Positions 35,537 to 47,940 of a DNA stretch of 64,000 nt are shown piece by piece. Both the position numbers and the translations under genes were made by a program. Source of the DNA: Xestospongia muta (Eukaryota > Porifera > Demospongiae > Haplosclerida > Petrosiidae); contig OY848917.1 of the NCBI GenBank assembly GCA_963693285.1, positions 7,760,118 through 7,824,117 on the forward strand, given 5' to 3'. Below the pieces are notes generated by a model, which did no database searches, had not been told where the DNA came from, and was given only the letters and a program-made list of their open reading frames with translations. Every line of letters starts with the position of its first letter. The stretch's first letter is position 1.

Positions 35537-37879
35537 TATATAAATCTTTTGAATTTTTGAAAAAGATTTTGATTACATATTCATCTGTTCATACTTGTCA
35601 TTTACTAAGACTTTATGTTTCATCAATACTTTTTTGTATTTCCAGAATTGTTCACAAGAGGACTTATCATGGAGTGTTGTTCCTAATGTTATTAATGTTT
35701 CTAAATGTTGTGCTAAAGAATATTCAGGAAATGCTTGTTCTTCCTTTCTTTCAAATTGGCAAACCTGTGCATTAGGTCAATCAACATCAGTGTTTGTACA
35801 TAACACTAGTTGGTTATCAGAAGATCAAGTCACAGAACTGATTACAAATATAAGTAAATTTATAAATAAAAAATGTGATTTTGTTAGATATCTTTTAACT
35901 TATCAGCTCAGCTGTCTGACTCTTTTTCATTTTGCAAAACAACTAGCATATCTTTTCTCTGTCAATATGCTTTCCCTATTTGTGACTGTAAAACTGGATA
36001 TTTATATTTACCATCACAAGAGACATGTCAAGAAGTTAGCACTGTTACATGTAGGACATTGTGGCCACTACTGGAACAAGTGATCCAGCCACTCAAATTA
36101 CCTGATTGTTCTAAACTACCTATGGCTATTAACCCACCAGGTATATATATATACATGTACAAAGTTATATGAATAAATGGATTTCTATATACATATGCAT
36201 ATAGATAACAGTGGTTCTGGTAACTCAGACATTAGTCCTACTACTGGTACCTCATCTTTACCTCAAGATACAATTTGTGCTGATCAATTTATTAAAATCA
36301 ATGGAACTTGTCTTGCTCTATGTGATAGTTTTGAACAGAGTTCGCATGATGTCACTGTTGCTTTAAAAACTATACGACAGTTTGCTATTTGTTATGGATT
36401 AATTGTTGGAATTGTTGTCCTTATTTTATCATTTGTGCATAGGAAAACAATGTATGTTAATCATAATGTTTCACTTCATTGACTTAATACATTACTTTAT
36501 ATATAGGTTGTATTTTCCTTCAATTTTTTTAGTTTACATGACAGCAAGCTATTGTATTTTAGGTAAACAAATACTAAGTGTGTTCCTTTTAATCTCTAAC
36601 TGTCTTACTCTTTCAGGTATTGTTATGTTTGCTTCAATAATCAATACATCCAAATTATATTGCAATTCTGTTACTATAACAAACTTCAGTGATTCAACTA
36701 TATTTTGTCAAGTAATAGGTAGGATAATTAATTTTGTATAAATGATTAGTCTAGACTAAAACTGATATTCATATATTTCTCTTTTAGGAGCAGTATTTCA
36801 GTACTTTTCATTCAACATTACATTGTGGTGGTTCTTCCATGTTTGTTCAATATTCTATAAAATTATGTTCCCCTTGACAGCTAAACAATATGAGAAAAAA
36901 GAGAAGTACTTCCATATAGTTTTATTAGTTACTGGTATGTTTCACAGCATGTGACAATCACATGACACAAATTTATAAATTGAATTAACAAGTTATGCCT
37001 AATTAACGTTATGTCAATATTAATTAATCTACCTATATATATAACACTGATATGTAGTGTTCATCAGATGTTCTTTTTAATAGTAATATAAAATTGATTT
37101 TTTGCAAGCATTCATTCATGTCATTACTAATATAATTCATGGCATTGTTGTATAGTCCACATTTGATGTTGTCTCATTCCGATACTAGGTGTCTTCATTC
37201 CTTTACCTGGAGTATTGTTAGCACTTTTGGTTCCAGATTGGGGTTATGTAGTGTATGAATTTCCTCCATTTTTATGTTCTTCTCAAAATCCAAAATTTGT
37301 TTATTATTCAACAAATTTACCTCTTATGATTTTACTAGCTATTGGAATCTCATTGTTCGTCATCATGTTCTGGAAACTTCATAAAGTAAGAATAAAATAT
37401 TAACTTATTTTTAAAATTCTTTTTCCACACAGCATCAAGGTCTATTTTGCATTAGGAAAAAAACTTCAACCTTAATCATCAGTACAGCAGAGAAAAAGAT
37501 TCTGATTGCATTGAGTTATTATGTTATAATTGGTGTGATTATGTTTATGTCTTCTGGACTCAGTATAGCGGATGCAGATTTATTTTCAGAAGCTCTAGAG
37601 ACATATTTCCATTGTCAAGCATTAGGACATCTACCAAATCAAACATCACAGTGTGATCCAAAGGAATATCAAAAATATATCTATCCGGAGCTTGCAGGAG
37701 CTGCCTTTTTTTTATTTGGATTTGTTACCACAGCAAATTTAACTTTTGTAATCAAGTGGAGCACTATCACCAAATTTTGTTCACAACATTATTATAAGAA
37801 AGCAAAATTGTCAACATTTATGTTTGCAAATCCACTTTTACCTGTTGTGTCTGACGTTACAAATACCATTCAATTGTAA
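32176..37879 (+). CDS. Frizzled-like receptor F, intact, with a GC-AG intron
   Basis: Exons: 32176-32469, 32528-32581, 35646-35853, 35907-36140, 36205-36451, 36507-36562, 36617-36718, 36788-36934, 37189-37385, 37433-37879. They give 661 residues with no stop. It is one of the more diverged copies: exon 1 ends INIYLL rather than ISYFVQ, and the cysteine-rich domain reads FLCQYAFPICDC. The tail ends VVSDVTNTIQL. CCCCN, the hydrophobic anchor, [13 protein letters not shown] and KYFHIVLLV are kept. The donor after exon 2 is GCAAGT, where all other copies have GTAAG. Intron 2 is about 3.1 kb and holds a 115-bp tandem repeat, dispersed repeats and a (TA)n run. Two upstream in-frame ATG-less codons were ignored; the ATG aligns with the paralogs. 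Confidence 0.87.
33048..33082. repeat. (GATA)n microsatellite
   Basis: About eight GATA units within intron 2 of gene F. Confidence 0.9.
33617..34080. repeat. 115-bp tandem repeat, four copies
   Basis: Units start at 33,617, 33,732, 33,847 and 33,962, with a partial fifth at about 34,076. Each runs from tcaatgttta through acaacttgtactgtaaggtg to aaaagtcgtgttg. The last full unit is most diverged. It lies in intron 2 of gene F. The start of the unit derives from the intron repeat common to the other receptor genes. Confidence 0.92.
34320..35533. repeat. Dispersed repeats and (TA)n in intron 2 of F
   Basis: About 34,320-35,060 is a diverged copy of the repeat seen at 11,431 and 28,141. About 35,080-35,400 matches 12,050-12,330. 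A (TA)n run spans 35,486-35,533, just upstream of exon 3. Confidence 0.6.
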
Positions 37880-39331
37880 TAATTGTATTGGAGACATTTG
37901 ATTGTCTTTTATTAGCATACATTGCTTTTTTAAATGTTTTAAGACAACGTGAGTGTTCTTTTAAAAAGGTGATTATAACTAGTTAATTTCCATATTAAAG
38001 CACGTTTGTTAGATACCTGTATAACCATATATTAGTTAAAACAAAATAACAATCTATACAATAAATTAAATACTATTAGCTTTGGCAGCATATGCACGCA
38101 CATCAATATTGACCACTTGCATTTTAAAGATATTTACCAGATATTAAAATATGTGTTGTCAATATATTGGGTGGTGAATTAGAAGAAATACACAATTTTT
38201 TGCCTCGCTTTGTGATTTTATTTTAAGTCCTTCTTATAAAGTAGTATGATTAATTTGCAGGATAAATTATTATACAAATAATATGTAAATTTAACCTCCA
38301 GAACAGCTTTACTTAATCTGCAGACTCCTTGACATTGGATGTAACAAAAGTCTGGTTAACTGACTTAATATTTATCTCCCAGCTCAGGAATATACCTGTG
38401 TGCTTTATAAAAATTGTTTATGTGCAATGGATGTATTATTTTAGCAAGTATATTATAATTATATAGGATGATATGTCACAGTTATGATATTTGGACCAAG
38501 CTTTTTGGGTAAATTACCAGAATTTCGGCAAACAGTTAAAGGCATATTTGAACAGTCCTTCACCATATTAGCAGCCTTTGTCATCCCTTTAGAATTCAAT
38601 GTGAGAAATGTACTTGAAAATTCCAAATGAAATGAATGAAGCTTGATAACTGTAATTTCTATTACTTAATAAAATGATGTTTAGTAAATAGTAAACACAA
38701 ATAGAGAAGATGCTCAACACAACATGTTGATTATATAATAATCATTAAATAATAACCAACCACAGTATAAATATTAAGTACATACTACTATATGGTGAAG
38801 TGTCTATAACCATGTATTTATCAACTGAATAGTCAATGCCTTGATGTAAGGATATATAAAATGATTGATTCAACACTATCAATCCAATCAAGTGATTTTT
38901 TTAACCTACAAAACACTTAATAGATTAATACAATACAGGAAAACCTGAATGGTCTATTTTCTGTAAAAACATTTTTGGTCTGATCAATTTAGAGAATTTT
39001 GACCCACAAAGTATTACAAATTATCACAAGTATTACAACTCAGCCAAATTCTGAATAATTTCCTTTTATATTATAATATTATTGAGAAACATAAAGTATT
39101 TGTTAAGGAAATCTATAAATGAAATATATAAACATCTGCAGTATATCAATTGATAGATTCTCATGAAAAGAATTATTAATAAATTGTTTAAAATACATTT
39201 CCTCATTATCCTAATGATGTTTGTTACAATAGTATTACTATTATTAACATATAACTTTCAAACCAGTTCATGATAACAGTAATTCAGATTCTACTTTCAT
39301 TATGTTAGGCACAGTATGTTGCTGATAAATT
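37880..39331. other. Intergenic region downstream of gene F
   Basis: No gene is seen. About 38,280-38,720 is a diverged copy of the dispersed repeat. About 39,120-39,331 resembles the receptor upstream module and leads into the dead exon 1 at 39,332. Confidence 0.5.
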
Positions 39332-39545
39332 ATGGAAGAGACAAAAGTCAAAGACCGCTCTAAAACAATTAGATTTTTTCCGTTTCAAGTCTTGCAGTAG
39401 AACAGATAGAACTGCCTAAAACTCATGATAACAAATCTAGCGCCGGGAAAATCAAGGTAAAGAGATGGTTCTCTAGTTCAAGCTGTGATATTTCACCTAA
39501 AATAGCAAAATGCCATGAATTGTCAGGACTTATTACAGTCATTGT
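39332..39545 (+). pseudogene. Orphan receptor exon 1 relic (copy X2), split by a transposon
   Basis: Shares the early frameshift and the Cys-cluster deletion with the copy at 15,924. Its hydrophobic-segment codons are split at 39,545. The remainder resumes at 43,395 (cattgtactgatgttg). It was therefore already non-functional when the element inserted. Confidence 0.8.
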
Positions 39546-39756
39546 TACGGAAGCCTCAGACGGACATTCCAATTCCTATTTCCTATTTCTTCCGTCCACT
39601 TCGAGTATTTGAAAAATTAATTATCGACCCTTTATAATTATTCTTTTTCTTCCGTATGAATCAGAACTTCCTTTTTAAAAATACACGAGGTTCACGTGTG
39701 CTATTTTCCTGTTTTAGCACGTGGTTGGTTAGTTTGTTTGTAAACAGATTGTTAGC

Positions 39757-40010
39757 ATGGACTCTGAATTCAGGGAATCTTTAGTCATGAGAGGTGTAAA
39801 ACGAGAAAGTATAGATTTGCTTGAAAAAGAGGATATATTGGGAGAAGAGCAATTTTTTCATCTTCGCATGGACGATCTTAAACTGTTCCTGGATAGAGGA
39901 ATAAAAATTGGACAATACTCCATCGTTGCTAGGCTATGGGAAGAAAAAGTGAAAGGTATATACAAGTAGCAACTTAATGTCTATGACGTCTTGTATCGTA
40001 TATATATGTA

Positions 40011-40060
<50 letters not shown>

Positions 40061-40476
40061 TAATTTTTTGTGTGTGTAGTTACTAGAGATGTATCAGGCT
40101 TGGGTTCTGATACTAGCAGTACCAGTGGGACAAGTGGTGATGGGACAAGTATGTTAAAGTAATTATGTTTGCTTTATTATGAAAAAATTAAGGTACACTC
40201 TCAAGACAAGAGCTGTTTGAATCATTTCATCCTAAAATGAAAACAATTAAGTCTAAAAAGTACAATCAAGAACCTTACTCTACAAAGTCTTGTGTAAAGA
40301 AATATGAAGAAAAACAATTAATTGCTGTAAGTAGTAATTATTAATTTACAAGCAGTCATATCCTGTATAGGGAACTGTTGTAGTTTATTGGTATATAATT
40401 AGAATTAGTTATGTATGTATGCATATATTTATATATATTTATATATATATACAAATACACACACACACACACACAC

Positions 40477-40545
<69 letters not shown>

Positions 40546-41271
40546 AAATATATATATATATATGTATATATTGTTTACTTTTCATACTAGATCCATTTTG
40601 GAGGAATGATTTATGTTTTTGAACTAGACAGGGAAGTAAAAAAGAAACACCTACCATCACCTTGTATTATAGATTTTATGAGATCATCAAACTACGAAGA
40701 TGTTATTAAACTTGGGAAAGAGCTATTCTTCAAGGAAGAAACTGATGACCTTGAATTATACTGCCTATGTGGAACTTCAGGAATACCATTTCATATTGAA
40801 GACAAAGATTATTGAAATATCTATGATTTTATGAAAGATCATGGCTATCAACCTAGTAAATTTAAATTATATGTAATGCTTAAATCTACTGAAGTAAGTT
40901 ACATACAATGAATGGTTCTATTATGATTTTATATTCTTAAAGCAACATACTAAATACACTGTCACTGATTCTCCTGTATCAGCTCAAGATCAAGACAAAA
41001 CAGAATCAATCAGTAAGAATATGTACATATATTGTAACATATGAATGATGATATAATTTTAACAGGATACACCAAGCCTGTCATAAAAAATTGTGTCACC
41101 TGTCAAAAGGAGTTTCTTGCACCTTTAGAGGAGACAGATTGCATACTACCAGATGATACAATTGTTTATTATCGAGATCCAATTCTTGAGTGCCCATTAT
41201 GTGATGAAAGGCAGTTTGGGTTCCAATTAAATCTGGACTTTATGCCAGAATTGGCATACTTTAAGAATTAA
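39757..41271 (+). CDS. Transposon accessory protein of unknown function
   Basis: Multi-exon gene. The first exon (39757 to about 39,957) encodes MDSEFRESLVMRGVKRES followed by a helical segment ending GQYSIVARLWEEK, resembling a SAM-like fold (tentative). Later coding blocks lie at about 40,080-40,150 (Ser/Thr/Gly-rich), 40,192-40,326 (basic), 40,591-40,893 (LYCLCGTSGIPFHIEDKDY and beyond) and 41,066-41,271. The last has NCVTCQKEF and LECPLCDERQFGF, two C-x2-C pairs that could bind zinc. A TGA after KDY at about 40,813, where the reading frame otherwise continues, suggests decay. Exon joins are inferred from GT/AG signals. It is transcribed toward the transposase gene. Confidence 0.5.
40013..40570. 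repeat. TG/CA and TA microsatellites in transposon introns
   Basis: (TG)n then (TA)n at about 40,013-40,058, and (CA)n then (TA)n at about 40,455-40,565, both in presumed introns of the accessory gene. Confidence 0.8.
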
Positions 41272-41357
41272 ATTACTTTGTTAGCAATGTATTTGGATTA
41301 AAAGACATGACTCGGTACTATTCTGTATTTAATGTCATTGTGTTTATTAATTAAAAA

Positions 41358-43104
41358 TTAGTTTTTCATAATTTCAATGTCTTGTAATAACTGCAAAAAT
41401 AATTGGAGTACTTCATTTGGTGTGGTGGGTGTACTAATAATTTCATCAAGTTTAAACTTGTCAGCATAGACTCTAAATTTATCTGAGACTAAAGATGATT
41501 TGTGTCCATAATTATTTTCTGCATACTGTAACAATGCATAATCAAGTATGCATTTATAGTCTGTGGTTCCTAGTTTAAGTTTTAAATTTACTATGACTGA
41601 AACATATAACACTCACCATATTGTTCTGGTAAAAAATAAAGTATCTCAGGAATTCCACCTATAGTTTCACAATATTTGCTTTTTCTAATATAGTGATGAT
41701 TCCAGTCATTCACAAGAACATCTAGTTCCTTCTCAATTATTGGTCCAAAGCAATAGCATTATGTCTCACTATAAATTGAACAAAATGTGTTTGAGTAATG
41801 CTAAGTATTTAGCATTATGAACTCACAGTGTGTATTCCAAAGAATCATCAAAGCAGCCATTGATTTGCAAATCCTGGCAATTTATTATGATGAATTATAG
41901 CTCCTCCATATGCAAGATTTAGCTTACATGGAAAAATTGGATCCACCAGTCAGTCAATCTGCATCTCAAGAAGGCCCACCAAGCTTCAATTCTCTATATA
42001 ATTAGCAATGTTTTTAAGTTTTATTTAAAGTATTTACCTGATTAGAGCTAGATCGACCATATCTAAAACTCATTTCAGCAGACAAGCTATCATTATGAAT
42101 ACTTCTTAATGTTGGTTGAACAAAGGCAATTATTGAGTTTTCTGTACCTCTGTCAGCTCTTACTACTCTAGGAAGACCTAAATATGTTATCAATTTATAT
42201 ATATTATAGTTTATTTCATAACTTATACCATTAATTGCTTTTACTGTATCTAAATAGTACTGTGCAATAATGTGTGGATCATTGTTAGTACTTGCACATT
42301 TCATCCACATAATTCTTCTTGAGTACCTATGTTAAAAAATTTAAAAATAAAGAAATCATGAATGTCAGCAACATACCCATCAATGCAGCCATGAATAGTG
42401 ATACCAAATGGTTTTAATTTATCATAGCCATCACAGTGCCAAATAAAATTTGGACCCTAAAGTTTTTATAAATTATATTGAAATATGGCAAATAGTTTAC
42501 TTACCTTACTACGATATATCCTTCTTTTCAATCTCTGCCTACTCCTTTCTTGGGAACCTTCCGGATCCATTAAAGGTAACAAAACCATGACTGTATCTCT
42601 ATAATATTATATGATCTGTAATAGCTACAATGGACATATATAAGGTATAATCTTCTGACATTTAACTGATGAGTAATGCGCAATCGGTTCTACATATATC
42701 TATATCCCAATAATCCACCAGAAAATTGTAATTCTTTCTTATAATAGAATAACTGCTTTAACATTTTAAGTATATAACTATATTATTGCTTATACCTGAA
42801 TGGTATCACATATTTTCATAATAGATGACTCTTCTGACTTTTGGCTGACACCTAATTTGGCTCTAATCCTTCTTATATGTCTCTTAGTGATAGAGTAGCC
42901 AAATTTTCCTGTCAGTATTTTTTCTATTGAATTAGTAGAAAGTCCACACATAGCAAAATAATGTATTAACTCATCTCTTGAAAATTCAGAGGAATTCATA
43001 AGAGGAGACATAGGAATGCCACTGACATCTCTTGAAAATTCAGATGAATTCATAAGAGGAGATATAGGAATACCACTAAAAATAGCAAGCTCTGTACTAG
43101 CCAT
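41358..43104 (-). pseudogene. IS3EU-like DDE transposase, probably inactive
   Basis: Minus-strand gene with several introns. Starting near 43,104 (MASTELAIF): a helix-turn-helix-like region (YFAMCGLSTNSIEKIL, ITKRHIRRIRAKLGV), then at about 42,600-42,505 a basic segment, at about 42,460-42,400 the first catalytic Asp (WHCDGYDKLKPFG), at 42,310-42,040 the second (VRADRGTENS) and SSSNQ, and at about 41,990 RIEAWWAFLR with the catalytic Glu. A later block (GPIIEKELDVLVNDWNHH, GGIPEILYFLPEQY) lies at about 41,760-41,620, with the C-terminus to 41,358. All three acidic residues are present. A TAA just before the GPIIEKEL block in that frame suggests a lesion. It cuts and reinserts elements of this family. 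Confidence 0.75.
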
Positions 43105-43400
43105 TTTATAAAAATAAAAATGTATAAGCACATGTTAAAAATGGAAATTTGAAATAAGAAAGTCTAATAAAAATTAGAAATGGCCCACGTGCCAAAAATG
43201 GAATAGGGAATAAGGAATTGGAACTCACCGACTTGGTAGTTAATTGGAATAGAAACCTATCAATTAAGTCTTTGAAACCCATCAACTGGGTCTTTAATTG
43301 GAATTTTCAAATACACGAAGCTGCGCGGAAGAATTTGGAAATAGGAATAAGAAATTGGAAATAGGAATAAGAATGTCCGTCTGCGGCTTCCGTACATTGT

Positions 43401-44779
43401 ACTGATGTTGTTCATTATTCTCATTCCCTGTTAAGTCTTCTCTTCAAAAATAGCTGTAACAGCACAGAAACACTACACATGTGGCTTTAGTTAATTTATA
43501 TAAACTCAAATAATGCAACTTTTACGTGGGTGGCCTAACTCTTTTGAACGCCACGGTATAATTACGTGCGTTGAAATGACAGTTGTTTGTAAGAGATAAG
43601 ACAGGTATAAGATACAAAAACTCAAAGATGCAATATATAATAATAAGAACCTAAAATTGGCATACAGGAAGTGACAATTTAAATCATGAAGATTTCATTA
43701 TACTTGATTAATTAAAACACAGAATAGAATATTAAGTAAACTATTACATAATAGTGTGAGTCTAGATATATAATGATCAGTTTATGTGGAAATTCTATTT
43801 GTAACGGCCACTAGCTGTAAGTATATGTAGCTATAGGGCAAATTAAAGGTACTGAACATGAGTTAAAATATATCTTGAATAGGTTAATTTCATGTATATT
43901 TGCATTTATGTGAACTTGTCTTCATTACAACACATTACAACAAAATAATTAGTATTACATAACACATAAAGCATTAACCACAAAGAGTGTGATGACTCAG
44001 CTGAATTGTGAATAATTTCTTTTGATGTTAGTGTGAAGAATGAGGGAATTTTGTATAAAAACATGTTGTGTGGTACACATGCTTGTCAAACGAATTTATA
44101 GTACCAGTGTGATAATAATTCAGATTCTAATTGTGTTTTGTTAATCACAGTATATTATCAAATGGATTATTCATAATAATGACGTTTTCTCAAACAATGT
44201 AGAAAAAATTGCCAGACACATATCTTTCAAATCTATTTAATACATGTATTTGCTTTCTCTACCTCAAGTGAAACAAAAACTTTAAATACAAGTATGAAAG
44301 AAGTGGTGTAACAATCAAAGAGAGTTAACTTTGGTAGTTCATCTGATGATATCATAATCTACTGTCATTGTGATATTAATATAAAGTTGCAAAATGCCTT
44401 GAAATATATTATATCTATCTGTATCACCATTAAACTAATTTTATAGTTAATTAATTAATAAACCACAGTTTTCTCGATTTGAGAGAAAGCAATAAACATT
44501 ACATGAATAAATTTAGAATAATATTTTAAAAAATTACTAACAACAGGAACAAAATATTGGTTAGACAATAGGTTCAAAGTTTTCTACTGGAAACATTTAC
44601 ATTTTACATCAATTCAGATGCTTTTAAGCCAAAAAGAGTTTAATGACTCAACCAAATTCTGAGTAATTCACTTTAATGTTATTGCGAAACATGAGGTATC
44701 TATCAATGAAATTAATAAATAATATACATATACATTAGCAGTCTACGTATACCAATATATAGATCCTAATGTTTTTATT
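43401..44779. other. Intergenic segment duplicated from 16,139-17,462
   Basis: No gene is seen. It begins with the 3' part of the split exon-1 relic. At about 44,072-44,153 it holds a stray fragment resembling the receptor upstream module (cttgtcaaacgaatttatag, ttaatcacagtat). The paralogous place at 16,814-16,830 has a hairpin arm instead. Confidence 0.55.
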
Positions 44780-44975
44780 AACATCAAAGAGAATTATTTA
44801 TAAACTGTCTATGATAGATTTTCTTATAAACATAATGATGCCTTGTCACAATAACATGGTTATAACAACACCTACCTGTCAAACCAGTTTATGATACCAG
44901 TTCATGATATAATTTTATGAATAAATTCAGATTCTCATTTCATTGTGTTAGTCACAGTGTCTTGCTAATTATGCT

Positions 44976-45488
44976 ATGAAGATGGAAGTCAAAGACCACT
45001 CTAAAGCAATTTCATTTGTATCTGATTCAAGTTCTGCAATAGAACAGATAGAGATGTCTTCAATTCAAGATATTGCTACCAAAAAAATTGATAAGAAAAA
45101 CAATATGAAAAGATGGTTCTCTTATTCACAAGATGATATCACTACCTGCTGTTGTTGTAATATTCCATCTAAAGTAGCAAAATGCCTTGAATTATCAGGA
45201 CTTATTACTGGTGTAGTCATTGTACTGATGTTGTTCTCTATTCCAATAATAAGTTATTTTGTGCAAGTAAGTGAATAATATACCACTGATAATTGACATT
45301 AATTGGTTTTTACTTTTTCTTATTGCATATGTAGGAAATGAGGAGTAGACAGCACAACATTAATACACCAGATATTACTAATACAACTGTAAGCTAAGCT
45401 CTATCATCAACATTTATATTACTTGAATATCTATAAAAAAACAAATTGTGACCTCATTTGAAAGAAAAAATCATATTGGAAGTATATC

Positions 45489-45549
<61 letters not shown>

Positions 45550-45556
45550 ATATATA

Positions 45557-45631
<75 letters not shown>

Positions 45632-45939
45632 GTTTACAGTGCTGTCAAAACTAACTGCAATAAATTCAATGTATACATTGATTTGTTGATTTAACCAATA
45701 TATAGTTATACAGATTGCTTGTAGCAAAATAATTTGATATAAAAAATAAACATAGCATTGTTTTGATTACTAGTATAATTGGAATTGTCAGTTTATATAA
45801 CTAATGGTTAAAACTATTGATGATGTTTATCTTATTTGCATTTTGTATGGATATATGAAAGCCATATATGGTTTTCATATATTTATGAATAGGTTAAAAA
45901 TCTAACAGTAACAGTAATATATCTACATCTATATAATAT

Positions 45940-45988
<49 letters not shown>

Positions 45989-47908
45989 GATGTAGATATA
46001 TGTTACTGTTAGATTTTTAACCTACTGATGAATATATGAAAACCATATATGGCTTTCATATATCCATACAAAATGCAAATAAGAAAAACATTATCAATAG
46101 TTCTAACCATTAGTTATATAAACTGACAATTCCAATTATACTAGTAATTAAAACAATGCTTTGTTTACTTTTTATATCAATTAAGCTTACTCATGCAACC
46201 TGTATAACTATATTTTGGTTAAAATCAACCAATCAATGTATACATTGAATTTATTGCAGTTAGGTGTGACAGCACTGTAAACACCTACAATAATATAAAC
46301 CATTTACATTGAGATAAATTATTTCTATTACTTAACTTTTGCCATTTCACTGTGGTATTTTGTAGCTGTATGCATTGTTTTTGCTGTGTTAAAGGAGCTC
46401 CAAGTGCATTGACTATTAACTGGCACATACATGCACACATACAAACTAGTACTGTAACCTTCTCCCTCTCAATGAGCAGTGATGAATGATTTATTATAAT
46501 AGCCAACTACAACACAAGTATAAAGTATGTACTACTACATGGAGAACTGTATATAGCCTGAGTGTATCTATCAACTAATAAGTTAATAATATATTGATAA
46601 TATAATTATACATACAGAATAATTGATTCAAGTATATTAATCAAATCAATTGAATGATTTTAACCTACAATGAATTTAATTGAGATAGCGAGGGTTTTGA
46701 GTAGTAGGTTATTGCTCAGTAGTGTTTGAATATTATCTCCTCAACATATTATCACTAATACAGCTGACATATGCATAGCAGTGTAAACTAAGCAATTAAT
46801 TAAAGAGAAAATTGTCATAACTGTCTGTATTCTTGTCTTAATAGTCTCTAGAATAGTCTAAATATACATCTTTTGACTTTTTGAAAGACATTCTACTTAT
46901 ACATATTGCTCTGTTCATACTAGTTTTTTGCTTAGAGTTAATATTTTATCAATGACTTTTTAATATTTCCAGAATTGTTCACAAGAAGACTTATCATGGA
47001 GTGTTATTTCTAACGTTACTAATGTTTCTAAATGTTGTGCTAAAGCATATTCAGGAAATACTTGTTCTTCCTTTCTTTCAAATTGGCAAACCTGTGCATT
47101 AGGTCAATCACCAACAGTGTTTACACATAACACTAGTAGATTATCAGAAGATCAAGTCACAGAACTCATTACAAATATAGGTAAATTTATAATTAAACAA
47201 TGTAATTTTATTAGATCTCTTCTAACATAAAAGGTCAACTCCCTAACTCTTATTCATCCTGCAAAAGAACTGGTGTACCTTTTCTCTGTCAATATGTCTT
47301 TCCTCTTTGTGACTGTAAAACTGGAGATTTATATTTACCATCACAAGAGACATGTCTAGAAGTTAGCACTGTTACATGTAAGACATTGTGGCCACTATTG
47401 GAACAACAGATCCAACCACTCAAGTTACCAGATTGTTCTACACTACCTATGGCTACTTATCCACCAGGTATATACATGTACACAGTTATATGGAATAAAT
47501 GGATTTCTATATACACATGTAGATATCAGTGGTTCTGGTAACTCAGAAATTAGTCCTACTACTGGCACCTCATCTTTGCCTCAAGATACAGTTTGTGCTG
47601 ATCAATTTATTAAAGTCAATGGAATATGTTATGCTCAATGTGATAATTTTGAACAGTATTCACATGATGTCACTCTTACCTTAAATAGTACACGATGGTT
47701 TATAGCTTCTTACGGATTTATTGTTGGAATTGTTGTTATAATCTTATCATTTGTGCGTTGGAAAACAATGTATGCTAACTGTAATGTTGTACTTGATTTT
47801 TATTGGTAACTATTTTTATATAGGTTGTTTTTTCCTTCAATTTTTTTGGTTTACATGACAGCAGTGTATTGTGTTATGGGTAAGCAAATTCTATGTGTGT
47901 TCTTTTCA

Positions 47909-47940
<32 letters not shown>

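Larger units (their letters stand above)
39546..43394. mobile_element. IS3EU-like DNA transposon, about 3.85 kb
   Basis: The termini are a perfect 10-bp TACGGAAGCC / GGCTTCCGTA, extending imperfectly to about 40 bp. The target duplication is CATTGT (39,540-39,545 and 43,395-43,400). The empty site is visible in the paralog at about 16,132. The element carries a minus-strand DDE transposase/integrase gene and a plus-strand gene of unknown function, arranged convergently. From family knowledge, a 6-bp duplication, TAY...RTA ends and this integrase-like core fit the group called IS3EU. MITE and end relics at 11.9, 15.7 and 29.0 kb belong to the same family. Confidence 0.85.
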
